From an uncultured bacterium (GTDB lineage: Bacteria > Bacillota > Clostridia > Lachnospirales > Lachnospiraceae): DNA of 64,000 bases. The notes beneath the pieces are model-generated. The model was given only the letters and a program-made list of their open reading frames with translations, did not search any database and was not told the DNA's origin. Within the stretch, counting starts at the first letter, position 1; every line of letters starts with the position of its first letter. The stretch is from assembly GCA_947243845.1 (NCBI GenBank), contig CAMXIF010000015.1, positions 1 through 64,000 of the forward strand. The letters run 5' to 3'. Both the position numbers and the translations under genes were made by a program. This document shows positions 54,966 through 63,725 of this stretch, one piece after another.

Positions 54966-55175
54966 CTATTTCTGCCTGTCTAACAGCTCCTTCAGCGCCT
55001 CATCACCCACACTCACCCAGGCATCCTCCTCTTCCTCGTTGAGCCCAAGGTATTCCCGCAGGGTCACCGGTACTTCACTGAATCCCCAGTCCTGACTGTA
55101 ATCGTCAATCGCTTCAAACTCTATCTCTCCCGCCAGGTATTTCTCTTTGAATTTTCTCTCTGTATTTTCTGCCAT
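54966..55175 (-). CDS. small acidic hypothetical protein
   Basis: A 69-residue protein that is strongly acidic (many Glu and Asp). It includes GEIEFEAIDDYSQDWGFSEVP and LREYLGLNEEEEDAWVSVGDEALKELL, and has no cysteine or membrane span. I do not recognise a family. GGAGG lies five bases before the ATG and the ketopantoate-reductase-like gene ends 8 bases upstream, so it is made as the second gene of that pair. Confidence 0.7.
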   Translation of the reverse strand: MAENTERKFKEKYLAGEIEFEAIDDYSQDWGFSEVPVTLREYLGLNEEEEDAWVSVGDEALKELLDRQK

Positions 55176-55183
55176 TTTTCCTC

Positions 55184-56104
55184 CTATTTTAACCCGTCTT
55201 CCCGCGCCTTTTTCTCCACCATCTCATAGGTAGGTGTCGGCACACCGTATTTCCTGCCCATCCGCACCACTTCATAGATCAGTCCATCGATCTCAGAAGG
55301 TTTTCCTGCATAAATATCCCTTTGCATGGACGTACTTGCCGTAGGATTCAGGGAATCCAGAATCTGCAGATTGGTGGTCACGATATCTATCAGGAAGGGA
55401 ACATCCATCGCCACTGCCAGTGCATCCACCTCTTTCATCAGCTTCACAAACGTATCCCTGGGATCTCCGGTCTTTTGAACCTCGCCAGCAGAGACATGAT
55501 AATAGAGACCACAGGCCGCCATGGGCGATACATAGGCAAATTTCTGCAGAGCATCCCGCCTGATGTTATCTGACAGTACACCCTCAATGCCGCTCTCCTT
55601 TAAATCTTTGGCCACTTCAAACAATTCCGGCCTGAGTTCTTCCTTATCCCTCACGCCATACACAATGCGGAAGATATCTCCATTCTGCCAGATCGTACCC
55701 GGTTCCTTAATCTGTGCTGCCACATAGATGCATCCATCCGTCACCAGCAGTTCCGGCAATTCCTTCTGTAACCTGCTTCCGGTACCATAGATATTCAAAA
55801 TCGGAATGACGATTGTTGTCTCCTTCGCCACTCGCCTGATAAAAGGTACCACCTCTTCCAGGGAATATCCTTTCACACACACAAAGATAATGTCAGGCTG
55901 TTCATCATAATGCATCATATCCACAGCCTTCACCGGAGAAACGGTATAGTTCCCCTTTTTAGTGGTCTCCATCCTGAGACCTTCTTCCTGCATCTTCTTT
56001 AAATGTTCTCCCCTTGCAATGAGGGTTACATCTTTGCCTGCCTCTGTCATATAGGCGCCGATGCTGCCGCCTGTACCGCCCGCACCGATTACTAAGTATT
56101 TCAT
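55184..56104 (-). CDS. ketopantoate reductase family protein (ApbA/PanE)
   Basis: A 306-residue NADP-dependent reductase. The N-terminal KYLVIGAGGTGGSIGAYM is the nucleotide-binding motif, followed by TLIARGEHLKKMQEEGLRM. The catalytic Lys is probably in RRDALQKFAYVSPMAA near residue 187, and the C-terminal part has STSMQRDIYAGKPSEIDGL, matching the family's S-x-x-D-x-x-x-G-x-x-x-E. It would reduce ketopantoate to pantoate for coenzyme A, though many paralogues have other 2-oxo acid substrates. AGGAGG precedes the start. Confidence 0.85.
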   Translation of the reverse strand: MKYLVIGAGGTGGSIGAYMTEAGKDVTLIARGEHLKKMQEEGLRMETTKKGNYTVSPVKAVDMMHYDEQPDIIFVCVKGYSLEEVVPFIRRVAKETTIVIPILNIYGTGSRLQKELPELLVTDGCIYVAAQIKEPGTIWQNGDIFRIVYGVRDKEELRPELFEVAKDLKESGIEGVLSDNIRRDALQKFAYVSPMAACGLYYHVSAGEVQKTGDPRDTFVKLMKEVDALAVAMDVPFLIDIVTTNLQILDSLNPTASTSMQRDIYAGKPSEIDGLIYEVVRMGRKYGVPTPTYEMVEKKAREDGLK

Positions 56105-56327
56105 AGAATCCTCCTGCTGCCTTTCATCCTATAATCTATATACCTCCGGCAGACAACACGGCACTGCACTCCGTATCCATAATGCCTGCCGCCACATTCA
56201 CATTTTATCTAATTCTCCCATGAATGGCAAGTATTAACGATTTGTCTGTCTCTTTAACACGTTTCTTTTTATACCCAAGGCTTTATCCATATGAAATCAA
56301 GTGTCTTCATAAATTAATAGCTGCTTC

Positions 56328-56356
56328 TTGACACTTCTATAAAATAGGTACATAAT
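56328..56356 (+). promoter_or_regulatory. promoter of the Mrp/Mbh-like operon
   Basis: A perfect TTGACA (56328-56333), a 17-base spacer and CATAAT (56351-56356), about 58 bases before the first gene. The rest of 56105-56327 shows no gene. Confidence 0.7.
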
Positions 56357-56414
56357 AGCTACGGTTACTAATACCTCTTTTTAATAGGAAGAAACTTTTT
56401 CGGAGGAAGATTTC

Positions 56415-56879
56415 ATGTTTATACTTTTTTTCCTTATCTGGGTTGTTTTTAATGGCCAGTTTACCCTCGAAATCGCCCTCTTCGGCGTTGCTATTGCCGG
56501 GGCAATGTACTGGTTTATCTGTAAATTCCTGAATTATAAGTTTCGTTATGATCTTTTTTTCTTTCAAAAGGCTCCCCTTCTAATCCACTATCTGATAACG
56601 CTTATCCTTGAGATCTTAAAGGCGAACGGCGCTGTCTTTAAGATGATCTATAGTGCCAAATATGAACTGGAACCGACTGTCGTTCATTTTAAAACGAATC
56701 TGCGCACTACTTTTGCACGGGTGATTCTGGCCAATTCCATCACCCTGACACCGGGCACGATTACGGTTTCCCTGGAGGATGACATTTACACGGTACATTG
56801 TCTCGATAAAGAACTTGCCCAGGGGATTGATTCCTCTATTTTTGTACAACTTCTGGAAAGAATAGAAAGGAAGGACTGA
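56415..56879 (+). CDS. Na+/H+ antiporter subunit E (MrpE/MbhA-like)
   Basis: A 154-residue subunit with two or three spans followed by a soluble C-terminal domain. It shows FLIWVVFNGQFTLEIALFG, then LRTTFARVILANSITLTPGTITVSLEDD, the signature of MrpE/MnhE. It is the first gene of the operon. In Mrp antiporters and in Mbh-type hydrogenases this subunit forms part of the sodium-translocating membrane module. GGAGG precedes the start, and the next gene begins one base after its stop. Confidence 0.9.
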   Translation: MFILFFLIWVVFNGQFTLEIALFGVAIAGAMYWFICKFLNYKFRYDLFFFQKAPLLIHYLITLILEILKANGAVFKMIYSAKYELEPTVVHFKTNLRTTFARVILANSITLTPGTITVSLEDDIYTVHCLDKELAQGIDSSIFVQLLERIERKD

Positions 56880-56880
56880 C

Positions 56881-57216
56881 ATGGTATACCACACGATCTA
56901 TATTACAATGTTGATCTTATTATCTTTCATGCTTTTAGCCTGTCTGATCCGTGCCGTAAAGGGACCGCGGATTGCCGACCGATTAATGGCCGTCAACATG
57001 ATGGGTACCATGGTCATGGTCATGATTGCCGTTCTCGCACTGATGCTGAAGCAGGGGTATCTTGTAGATATCTGTCTGATCTATGCCATGATCAGCTTCC
57101 TGGCTGTTGTTGTCCTTTCCAAGGTATATATTGGCATCTATGAAGAAAGACAACGGGAAAAGAAAGCTTCACAGGAAAAGGAACATAAGGGGGGGCTGTT
57201 TGATGGAAACGCTTGA
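56881..57216 (+). CDS. Na+/H+ antiporter subunit F (MrpF/MbhB-like)
   Basis: A 111-residue protein with three spans. It carries the family motif KGPRIADRLMAVNMMGTMVM and DICLIYAMISFLAVVVLSK. The last 25 residues are a basic and Glu-rich tail. Its end overlaps the start of subunit G by 14 bases. Confidence 0.9.
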   Translation: MVYHTIYITMLILLSFMLLACLIRAVKGPRIADRLMAVNMMGTMVMVMIAVLALMLKQGYLVDICLIYAMISFLAVVVLSKVYIGIYEERQREKKASQEKEHKGGLFDGNA

Positions 57217-57598
57217 ATGGATCAAAATTATTGTTGGCAGCGCCTTTTTGCTCTGCGGGATCGTCATTTTTTTTACAGAATTATTTGGTGTTTTTCACTT
57301 TAAATATGTACTCAACAGAATGCACGCCGCCGCCATGGGCGATACGCTGGGGATCACTTCCTGCCTGATCGGGCTGATGATCTTTTCCGGCTTCAACTAT
57401 ACTACCTTAAAGATTTTATTGATCATCATCTTTTTATGGTGTGCTTCTCCGGTCTCTTCTCATGTGCTTGCGAGGCTGGAAACTGCCACCAATGAAAATC
57501 TGGCCGAACATTGTGAAATTTACAAAGATCTCAGTATTCTGGAACAGGAACTTGACCACCGCAAAATGAGTGAGGACGAAAAGGAGGACATGCCATGA
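57203..57598 (+). CDS. Na+/H+ antiporter subunit G (MrpG/MbhC-like)
   Basis: A 131-residue protein with three spans. It has AFLLCGIVIFFTELFGVFHF, RMHAAAMGDTLG (the G-subunit signature) and WCASPVSSHVLARLE. The frame extends 32 codons upstream into subunit F, but the ATG at 57203 is preceded by AAGGGGGGG and fits the family start. It overlaps subunit F by 14 bases and the next gene by 4. Confidence 0.9.
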   Translation: METLEWIKIIVGSAFLLCGIVIFFTELFGVFHFKYVLNRMHAAAMGDTLGITSCLIGLMIFSGFNYTTLKILLIIIFLWCASPVSSHVLARLETATNENLAEHCEIYKDLSILEQELDHRKMSEDEKEDMP

Positions 57599-57900
57599 CA
57601 GTTTTTCAAATTATATTGATGGGACTTTTAATCATCTGTGCAGTCTCTGTCAGTTTTTCCAAAAATCTGTTGAACTCCGTGCTGATCTATATGTCCTTCA
57701 GTCTGGTCATGTCCTTATTATGGATTTGTCTGGAATCTCCGGATCTTGCCATCACGGAAGCAGCGGTCGGTGCGGGTATCACCAGCGTCCTGTTTTTTGT
57801 GACGCTCAAGAAAATACATGCCATAAACATAGCAGAAAAAACGGAAGAACAGACGACTTCTCAGTGTCCTGCACCTGAGAAAGGAGGCAGCGATGAGTAA
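57595..57900 (+). CDS. MbhD-like (DUF4040) antiporter subunit
   Basis: A 101-residue protein with three spans. LLNSVLIYMSFSLVMSLLWI and LESPDLAITEAAVGAGITSVLFF form the MbhD/MrpA-C-terminal motif (the ESPDVALTEA type). In true Mrp this domain is the C-terminal part of subunit A; here it is a separate gene, as in Mbh-type hydrogenases and Mbx complexes. It overlaps both neighbours. Confidence 0.88.
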   Translation: MTVFQIILMGLLIICAVSVSFSKNLLNSVLIYMSFSLVMSLLWICLESPDLAITEAAVGAGITSVLFFVTLKKIHAINIAEKTEEQTTSQCPAPEKGGSDE

Positions 57901-58873
57901 GAGAAAACCTGCAGAGGAATATCATAAGACATTTGCTTTTCATTTTTTCAGCTGGCTTCAGGGAGAAAAGGATCCTTATCTGGGTAATGTGGAGATGAAG
58001 CCGCAAGAAGAATATGTGACCGATCCTGAAATGCAGCTTCGTCATGAAAAGGAACACGATGCCATTCTGGATAAAGTCTATGACATGGAGCACAACCGGG
58101 AACTAAAACTCTTTCACCGCTTATACCAGGCTACGAGTATTCTCTTCTGCCTGTTTCTGATGGCGCTGCTTTTGGTGACCATCTCTCATCTGCCTGCTAC
58201 CGGTGCAGCCGTAAAACCTGTCAACAATGAAGTATCCGCACGTTATATCGAGAGCGGGCTGGAAGAGACCGGCGCTGTTAATATCGTAGCCGGCATGATT
58301 CTGGATTACAGGGCTTTTGATACCCTGGGGGAGTCCCATGTCCTATTTGTGGCTACGATCACGGTTTTAATCATGCTTCGTCTGGATAAAAACAAGAAGG
58401 GCGAGCCCAATCCACTGACCAAGGACATGAACCCAAATGACCGTATCTACGAACCCAAAAATGACGCTATTTTACAGTTGGTGGCAACTTTTTTGGTTCC
58501 GATCATCATCATTTTTGGCATTTATATCATATTAAATGGACACCTTGGCCCCGGCGGCGGGTTTTCCGGCGGCGCTGTCATCGGCGCAGGGCTGATATTA
58601 TACCTGAACGCCTTTGGTTTCAGCAAGACTGAGCGGTTCTTTACGGAAAAGACTTATAAATGGATCTGTTTCTTTTCCCTCTCCTTCTATTGCCTGGCCA
58701 AAAGTTACTCCTTTTATACAGGCGCCAACCATCTGCACAGCATGATTCCCAAGGGAACGCCCGGCGCGATTCTCTCGAGCGGACTGATCCTGCCCCTCAA
58801 CATTGCTGTAGGGTTGGTGGTCGCCTGTACTATGTATGCATTTTATGCCATGTTCCGCAAAGGAGGATTTTAA
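57893..58873 (+). CDS. fused MbhE-MrpB antiporter subunit
   Basis: A 326-residue protein. After an acidic, soluble N-terminal region of about 75 residues there is a span and an MbhE-like part: ARYIESGLEETGAVNIVAGMIL and LDYRAFDTLGESHVLFVA. Then, from about 195, a full MrpB domain follows with LNGHLGPGGGFSGGAVIGAGL. In Mbh operons these are usually two genes (mbhE and mbhF), so this is a fusion. The soluble N-terminal region is not part of either family as I know them. AAAGGAGG precedes the start. Confidence 0.85.
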   Translation: MSKRKPAEEYHKTFAFHFFSWLQGEKDPYLGNVEMKPQEEYVTDPEMQLRHEKEHDAILDKVYDMEHNRELKLFHRLYQATSILFCLFLMALLLVTISHLPATGAAVKPVNNEVSARYIESGLEETGAVNIVAGMILDYRAFDTLGESHVLFVATITVLIMLRLDKNKKGEPNPLTKDMNPNDRIYEPKNDAILQLVATFLVPIIIIFGIYIILNGHLGPGGGFSGGAVIGAGLILYLNAFGFSKTERFFTEKTYKWICFFSLSFYCLAKSYSFYTGANHLHSMIPKGTPGAILSSGLILPLNIAVGLVVACTMYAFYAMFRKGGF

Positions 58874-58874
58874 G

Positions 58875-59249
58875 ATGGGTCCGAATCTTTGGATAAATTA
58901 TGGGGAGGCTGTGGCCGCAATCCTATTCTGCATCGGTTTCACCAACCTCCTCCTACAGACCAACCTGATCAAAAAGATTATCGGTTTAAATATTATGGAC
59001 AGCGCAATCTATCTCTTCCTGGCTGAAAAAGGATATATTGCCGGCAGGACTGCACCTATTGTCACAGGCGGCGTGACCAGCGTGGAAGCCTATATCAACC
59101 CGATTCCCAGCGGACTGGTGCTGACCGGTATTGTGGTATCGGTATCGGTGTCTGCGCTCATGCTGTCTTTGACCATACGTCTCTATATCAGATATCATTC
59201 TCTGGATTTGGATGAGATTGCCGCGCAGCTCAAAAAGGAGGGAAGATAA
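58875..59249 (+). CDS. Na+/H+ antiporter subunit C (MrpC/NuoK-like)
   Basis: A 124-residue protein with three spans, homologous to NuoK. It has the NuoK/MrpC pattern with FCIGFTNLLLQTNLIKKIIG and NPIPSGLVLTGIVVSVSVSAL. The ATG at 58875 is preceded by AAAGGAGG; the longer frame upstream is not used. The next gene starts one base after its stop. Confidence 0.9.
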   Translation: MGPNLWINYGEAVAAILFCIGFTNLLLQTNLIKKIIGLNIMDSAIYLFLAEKGYIAGRTAPIVTGGVTSVEAYINPIPSGLVLTGIVVSVSVSALMLSLTIRLYIRYHSLDLDEIAAQLKKEGR

Positions 59250-60743
59250 ATGGATTTTGTCTGTAACTTTCCGTTTTTTTCCATCCTGATAAGTCTCTTT
59301 TCAGGCACCATATGTTCAGTGCTTCCTGAAAAGGCCGCCAAAGCGGTTAACCGGATAGTCATCGCGGCAGTAGCTGTCATGTCCGGAATACTTCTGCTGT
59401 ATCTGCTTGGTACGGGCGAAAGTTTCGTCTATTGGATGGGACATTTTCCCGCACCCTGGGGCAATGAGATTCGGGCCGGTATCCTGGAAGCGGGCATGGC
59501 GCTGTTTTTTTGTATTATCATGTACTTATCCATGGCCGGGGGCGCGCACAAACTCTTTGACGAGGTGGAGGAGAGCAAACATAATCTGTACTACATCCTG
59601 ATTAATCTGCTCTTAAGTTCCCTGCTGGCGCTGGTCTATACCAATGATATGTTTACGGCGTATGTCTTCGTAGAGATCAATACGATCTCTGCCTGCGGTC
59701 TGATCATGATCCGTCAGGTAGGGCGTACGATTGAAGCCGCCGTACGCTATATGATCATGAGTCTGCTTGGCTCCGGACTTTTCCTATTTGGTCTGTGTAT
59801 CATGTACGATCTGACTGGACATCTTCTGATGAGCAATATCAAAGAGGCCGTGGCTCTTCTGATCCAAAACGGTGAATACCAGATTCCCCTGATCGTATCC
59901 GTTGCCTTGATGTGTATAGGTCTGTGTATTAAGAGCGCCCTGTTTCCTTTTCATGCCTGGCTGCCGGATGCTTATGGATATTCCACAGTATCCTCAGCAG
60001 CAATCCTGTCAAGCCTGGTATCCAAGGGATATATTTTCCTGCTGATCAAAATCATTTACCGCGTCATCGGCTTTGAGATTTTTAACAACACTCGAATCAT
60101 CGATGTGCTGTTCGTATTCGGACTGCTGGGAATGATCTTTGGTTCCCTGAGCGCCATTAAGGAAAATGACATCCGCAGGATGATCGCCTTTTCATCCGTG
60201 GCACAGATTGGCTATATCTACATGGGTTTTGGCATGGGTACACAGGCCGGCATGGTAGCCAGTGTTTTCCATATACTCTCCCATGCCGCTACCAAATCCC
60301 TGTTATTTATCGCCGCTATCGGTCTGACGGAGGTGTCCGGCGGCAGCCGCAGGTTTATCGACCTGACCGGCGCCGGATACCGTAATAAATGGGCTGGTGT
60401 GGCTTTCACTGCCGGCTCCCTGTCGATGGTAGGCGTGCCGCTGTTCTCCGGTTTTATCAGCAAACTGCTGTTTGCCCAGGCCGCTGTTCAAGTGGAGGGC
60501 AAGATGCTGGCAGCGCTGATCGTATTAGGCATCAGTACCGTCCTGAACGCTATCTATTTTATGAAGACTGTAATCTGTATCTATGCCACAACGGGTGATA
60601 CTTGGTACCCTTGTATCACTTTTAAAAATATGAAAGTCCATGCGATAGTGCTGCTATTCTTTATCGGATTGAATATAATTCTGGGCGTCAGCTCCCAGCC
60701 GATTGTGAATATGATCGAGCAGGGACTTGCCATGTTTGCATAA
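59250..60743 (+). CDS. antiporter-like proton-conducting subunit 1 (MrpD/NuoN-like)
   Basis: A 497-residue protein with about fourteen spans in the NuoL/M/N fold. The conserved Glu of helix 5 is in YVFVEINTISACG. The Lys of helix 7 follows SALFPFHAWLPDAYG, and a further Lys is in ILSHAATKSLLFI. These residues are essential for ion movement in complex I and Mrp. AAAGGAGG precedes the start. It is the first of four such subunits in a row. Confidence 0.9.
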   Translation: MDFVCNFPFFSILISLFSGTICSVLPEKAAKAVNRIVIAAVAVMSGILLLYLLGTGESFVYWMGHFPAPWGNEIRAGILEAGMALFFCIIMYLSMAGGAHKLFDEVEESKHNLYYILINLLLSSLLALVYTNDMFTAYVFVEINTISACGLIMIRQVGRTIEAAVRYMIMSLLGSGLFLFGLCIMYDLTGHLLMSNIKEAVALLIQNGEYQIPLIVSVALMCIGLCIKSALFPFHAWLPDAYGYSTVSSAAILSSLVSKGYIFLLIKIIYRVIGFEIFNNTRIIDVLFVFGLLGMIFGSLSAIKENDIRRMIAFSSVAQIGYIYMGFGMGTQAGMVASVFHILSHAATKSLLFIAAIGLTEVSGGSRRFIDLTGAGYRNKWAGVAFTAGSLSMVGVPLFSGFISKLLFAQAAVQVEGKMLAALIVLGISTVLNAIYFMKTVICIYATTGDTWYPCITFKNMKVHAIVLLFFIGLNIILGVSSQPIVNMIEQGLAMFA

Positions 60744-60755
60744 GGAGGTGACGGC

Positions 60756-62225
60756 ATGTATCTGATTCTTTTACCCATACTTTTTCCGATCCTCGCCGGG
60801 TTCTGTCTTCTGGTCTATAGAAAAGAACCGGAAAGAAAGCTGCTCACAGCAGTCACAGGAATCTGTCTTGTCATTACCAGCGCACTGGTGGTGTCCGTAC
60901 TAATACTGGCAAAACAGAGCCTTACCCTGTTTTATCTGACCAGGACAATGCCGATTTATTTTCGGATTGATGAAGTGAGCGTGTTCTTTTCTCTATTGAC
61001 AGTGATCGTCTTTGTCTGTGCAGGCCTTTTTGCCTTTGTCTATATGAAACATGAACAGAAGGAAAAACGTTACTATGGTTTTTATTTGATGTTGTTTGGT
61101 GTATTAAATGCGCTCTGCTTTGCGGGAAATCTGATCACCTTTTATCTGTTCTTTGAATTGTTGACCCTTTCCTCGCTTCCTCTGGTACTGCACACAGGCA
61201 CTAAGGAAGCAATCATGGCCGGGTTAAAATATTTATTTTACTCCCTGTGCGGCGCTTACGCCTCCCTGTTTGGCATTTATTTTCTCTATCATAACTGCGA
61301 AACCCTGACTTTCACGGCAGGCGGCGTTTTACAGGTTTCTCCTGCATCGCAGGAAGGACGTTTCCTGTTGCTGATTGCCTTTGTGATGATTCTGGGTTTC
61401 GGTGTAAAAGCCGGTATGTTTCCCATGCACGCCTGGCTGCCCACCGCCCATCCTGCGGCGCCTGCACCGGCATCCGCCGCTCTTTCCGCCGTCATTGTCA
61501 AGGCCGGCGTGCTGGCTCTGATCCGAGTAATCTACTATATATTCGGTGCGGATTTTCTGCGGGGAAGCTGGGTACAGACCGCATGGCTGACTCTGGCGCT
61601 CATCACAGTCTTTATGGGTTCCATGCTGGCCTATCGGGAGCCTGTGCTGAAGAAACGACTTGCCTACTCCACAGTTAGCCAGCTTTCCTACATCCTTTTC
61701 GGACTGGCAGTGATGCATCCGGATGCCTTCACCGGCGGCCTCCTGCATGTACTGGCTCACGGCTTGATCAAAGGCTCTCTCTTTCTGATAGCCGGCGCGA
61801 TCATCTACACCACCGGCAAAACTAAAGTGGATGAACTGCGCGGCATTGGTAAGGAAATGCCCCTCACCATGTGGTGTTATACCATTGTATCCCTGGGGCT
61901 GATCGGCATCCCTCCCACGGGCGGCTTTGTCAGCAAATGGTATCTGGCTATCGGCGGACTGGCAGGCGATATCGGTATCTTCCGCTATATAGGCCCGATT
62001 GTCCTGCTTATCAGCGCACTGCTCACCGCAGGCTACCTGCTGCCGCTTACAATCCGGGGATTTTTTCCGGGCGCAGACTTTGATTACAAGACATTACAGA
62101 AGCGGGAACCTGCGCGGCTTATGACAATACCGATTTTGTTTATGACAATACTGTCAGTTATAATCGGTCTGTTTCCCAATATCATCACCGATTACCTGAC
62201 GAAATTTGTCAGCACCCTATTATAA
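60756..62225 (+). CDS. antiporter-like proton-conducting subunit 2
   Basis: A 489-residue protein of the same fold. The helix 5 Glu is in YLFFELLTLSSLPLV. KAGMFPMHAWLPTAHPAAP holds the helix 7 Lys, and VLAHGLIKGSLFL a second Lys with the usual His. TTGGFVSKWYLAIGG-type motif (PPTGGFVSKW) is near the end. AAGGAGG precedes the start. It is clearly different in sequence from the neighbouring paralogues, so the duplication is old. Confidence 0.9.
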   Translation: MYLILLPILFPILAGFCLLVYRKEPERKLLTAVTGICLVITSALVVSVLILAKQSLTLFYLTRTMPIYFRIDEVSVFFSLLTVIVFVCAGLFAFVYMKHEQKEKRYYGFYLMLFGVLNALCFAGNLITFYLFFELLTLSSLPLVLHTGTKEAIMAGLKYLFYSLCGAYASLFGIYFLYHNCETLTFTAGGVLQVSPASQEGRFLLLIAFVMILGFGVKAGMFPMHAWLPTAHPAAPAPASAALSAVIVKAGVLALIRVIYYIFGADFLRGSWVQTAWLTLALITVFMGSMLAYREPVLKKRLAYSTVSQLSYILFGLAVMHPDAFTGGLLHVLAHGLIKGSLFLIAGAIIYTTGKTKVDELRGIGKEMPLTMWCYTIVSLGLIGIPPTGGFVSKWYLAIGGLAGDIGIFRYIGPIVLLISALLTAGYLLPLTIRGFFPGADFDYKTLQKREPARLMTIPILFMTILSVIIGLFPNIITDYLTKFVSTLL

Positions 62226-62241
62226 GAAAGGAGAAGCCGTT

Positions 62242-63705
62242 ATGATCATTTGCATTATTTTACTGCCCTTTATTGCCGGGATTCTGGTTCCATTGCTTCC
62301 CTTTCGCCAAAGATGCCACAAAGAAATTTTTCTGGAAGGCGCCGTTATCTTAAACAGTATTCTGGTATGGTATCTGCTATTACACCATTCCGAGAGCACC
62401 TTCCTGCTTGCCCACTTTACCGGCGACTTAAATATCAGTTTCCGGGTGGATGGCATGAGTATGGTCTTTGCCGGCCTGGTCTCCGGACTTTGGCCTTTTG
62501 CCACCCTCTATGCCTTTGAATATATGACAAAGGAAAATCATGAGAACACCTTTTTTCTCTTTTATACCATGACCTATGGCGTGACGCTCGGTATTGCTTT
62601 TGCCGCTAATCTGCTGACCATGTATTTCTTCTACGAACTGCTGACTTTGGTCACCGTTCCCCTCGTCATGCACACACTGACCAGGGAAGCCGTCCTTGCC
62701 AGCAGAAAATACCTGTACTATTCTTTGGGCGGCGCCGCTTTTGCCTTCATCGGCCTGATCATGGTCATTGTATACGGAAGTACCACAGACTTTATCCTGG
62801 GCGGTGTATTGGATCTGGCAAAGATAGGAGACAGAACTAACATCCTGCTGCTGATCTATGTCATGGCTTTTATGGGCTTCGGCGTCAAAGCTGCTGTCTG
62901 CCCCTTTAACTCCTGGCTTCCCAAGGCGGGTGTTGCCCCTACTCCTGTTACGGCGCTGCTGCATGCGGTAGCTGTGGTCAAATCAGGCGCTTTTGCCATT
63001 ATCCGGCTGACCTATTACAGTTTTGGCACAGAATTTCTGCGAGGCACCTGGGCCCAGACCATCGTCATGATCGTGGTGATGTTTACCATCGTATACGGCT
63101 GCAGCCGCGCGCTAAAGGAAACCCACATCAAACGCAGGCTGGCATATTCCACCATAAGCAATCTGTCCTACATCCTTTTGGGGGCAGTTATCATGACCCC
63201 GCTTGGGCTGGCAGGCGCCATTACCCATCTGGTATTTCATGCCGTAATGAAGATTTCCTCCTTCTTCTGCGCCGGTGCCATCATGCACCAGACAGACAAA
63301 CGTTATGTGCATGAATTAAACGGACTGGGTTATAAAATGCCCTGTGTATTTGGAATCTTTACGGTTTCCGCCCTTGCCCTCATGGGTGTGCCGGGACTGG
63401 CTGGCTTTATCAGTAAGTGGAACCTGGCCCAGGCAGCAGTGAACAGTAACAACCCTCTGGCCTATGCAGGCATTGCCTGTCTGCTGCTATCAGCATTGTT
63501 AACGGCAATCTATATGCTCTCCATTGTGGTGCGCGCTTTCTTTCCCGGGAGGGATTTTGATGACAGTTCCATACAGGATGCGCACGATCCCAACTGGAAA
63601 ATGCTTTTACCGCTTTTTGTATTTATAGCGTTTATCGTTTTATTCGGCGTCCATTCACAGCCAATCGTGGATTTCTTTTATGATGTGGCCGCCGGAATCT
63701 ATTAA
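62242..63705 (+). CDS. antiporter-like proton-conducting subunit 3
   Basis: A 487-residue protein of the NuoM/MrpD fold. The helix 5 Glu is in YFFYELLTLVTVPLV. KAAVCPFNSWLPKAGVAPTP holds the helix 7 Lys, and LVFHAVMKISSFF a later one. PGLAGFISKWNLA is near the end. The frame extends 12 codons upstream into the previous gene, but AAAGGAG lies eight bases before the ATG at 62242. Confidence 0.9.
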   Translation: MIICIILLPFIAGILVPLLPFRQRCHKEIFLEGAVILNSILVWYLLLHHSESTFLLAHFTGDLNISFRVDGMSMVFAGLVSGLWPFATLYAFEYMTKENHENTFFLFYTMTYGVTLGIAFAANLLTMYFFYELLTLVTVPLVMHTLTREAVLASRKYLYYSLGGAAFAFIGLIMVIVYGSTTDFILGGVLDLAKIGDRTNILLLIYVMAFMGFGVKAAVCPFNSWLPKAGVAPTPVTALLHAVAVVKSGAFAIIRLTYYSFGTEFLRGTWAQTIVMIVVMFTIVYGCSRALKETHIKRRLAYSTISNLSYILLGAVIMTPLGLAGAITHLVFHAVMKISSFFCAGAIMHQTDKRYVHELNGLGYKMPCVFGIFTVSALALMGVPGLAGFISKWNLAQAAVNSNNPLAYAGIACLLLSALLTAIYMLSIVVRAFFPGRDFDDSSIQDAHDPNWKMLLPLFVFIAFIVLFGVHSQPIVDFFYDVAAGIY

Positions 63706-63725
63706 ACCATGGAAGTGAGGAAACT

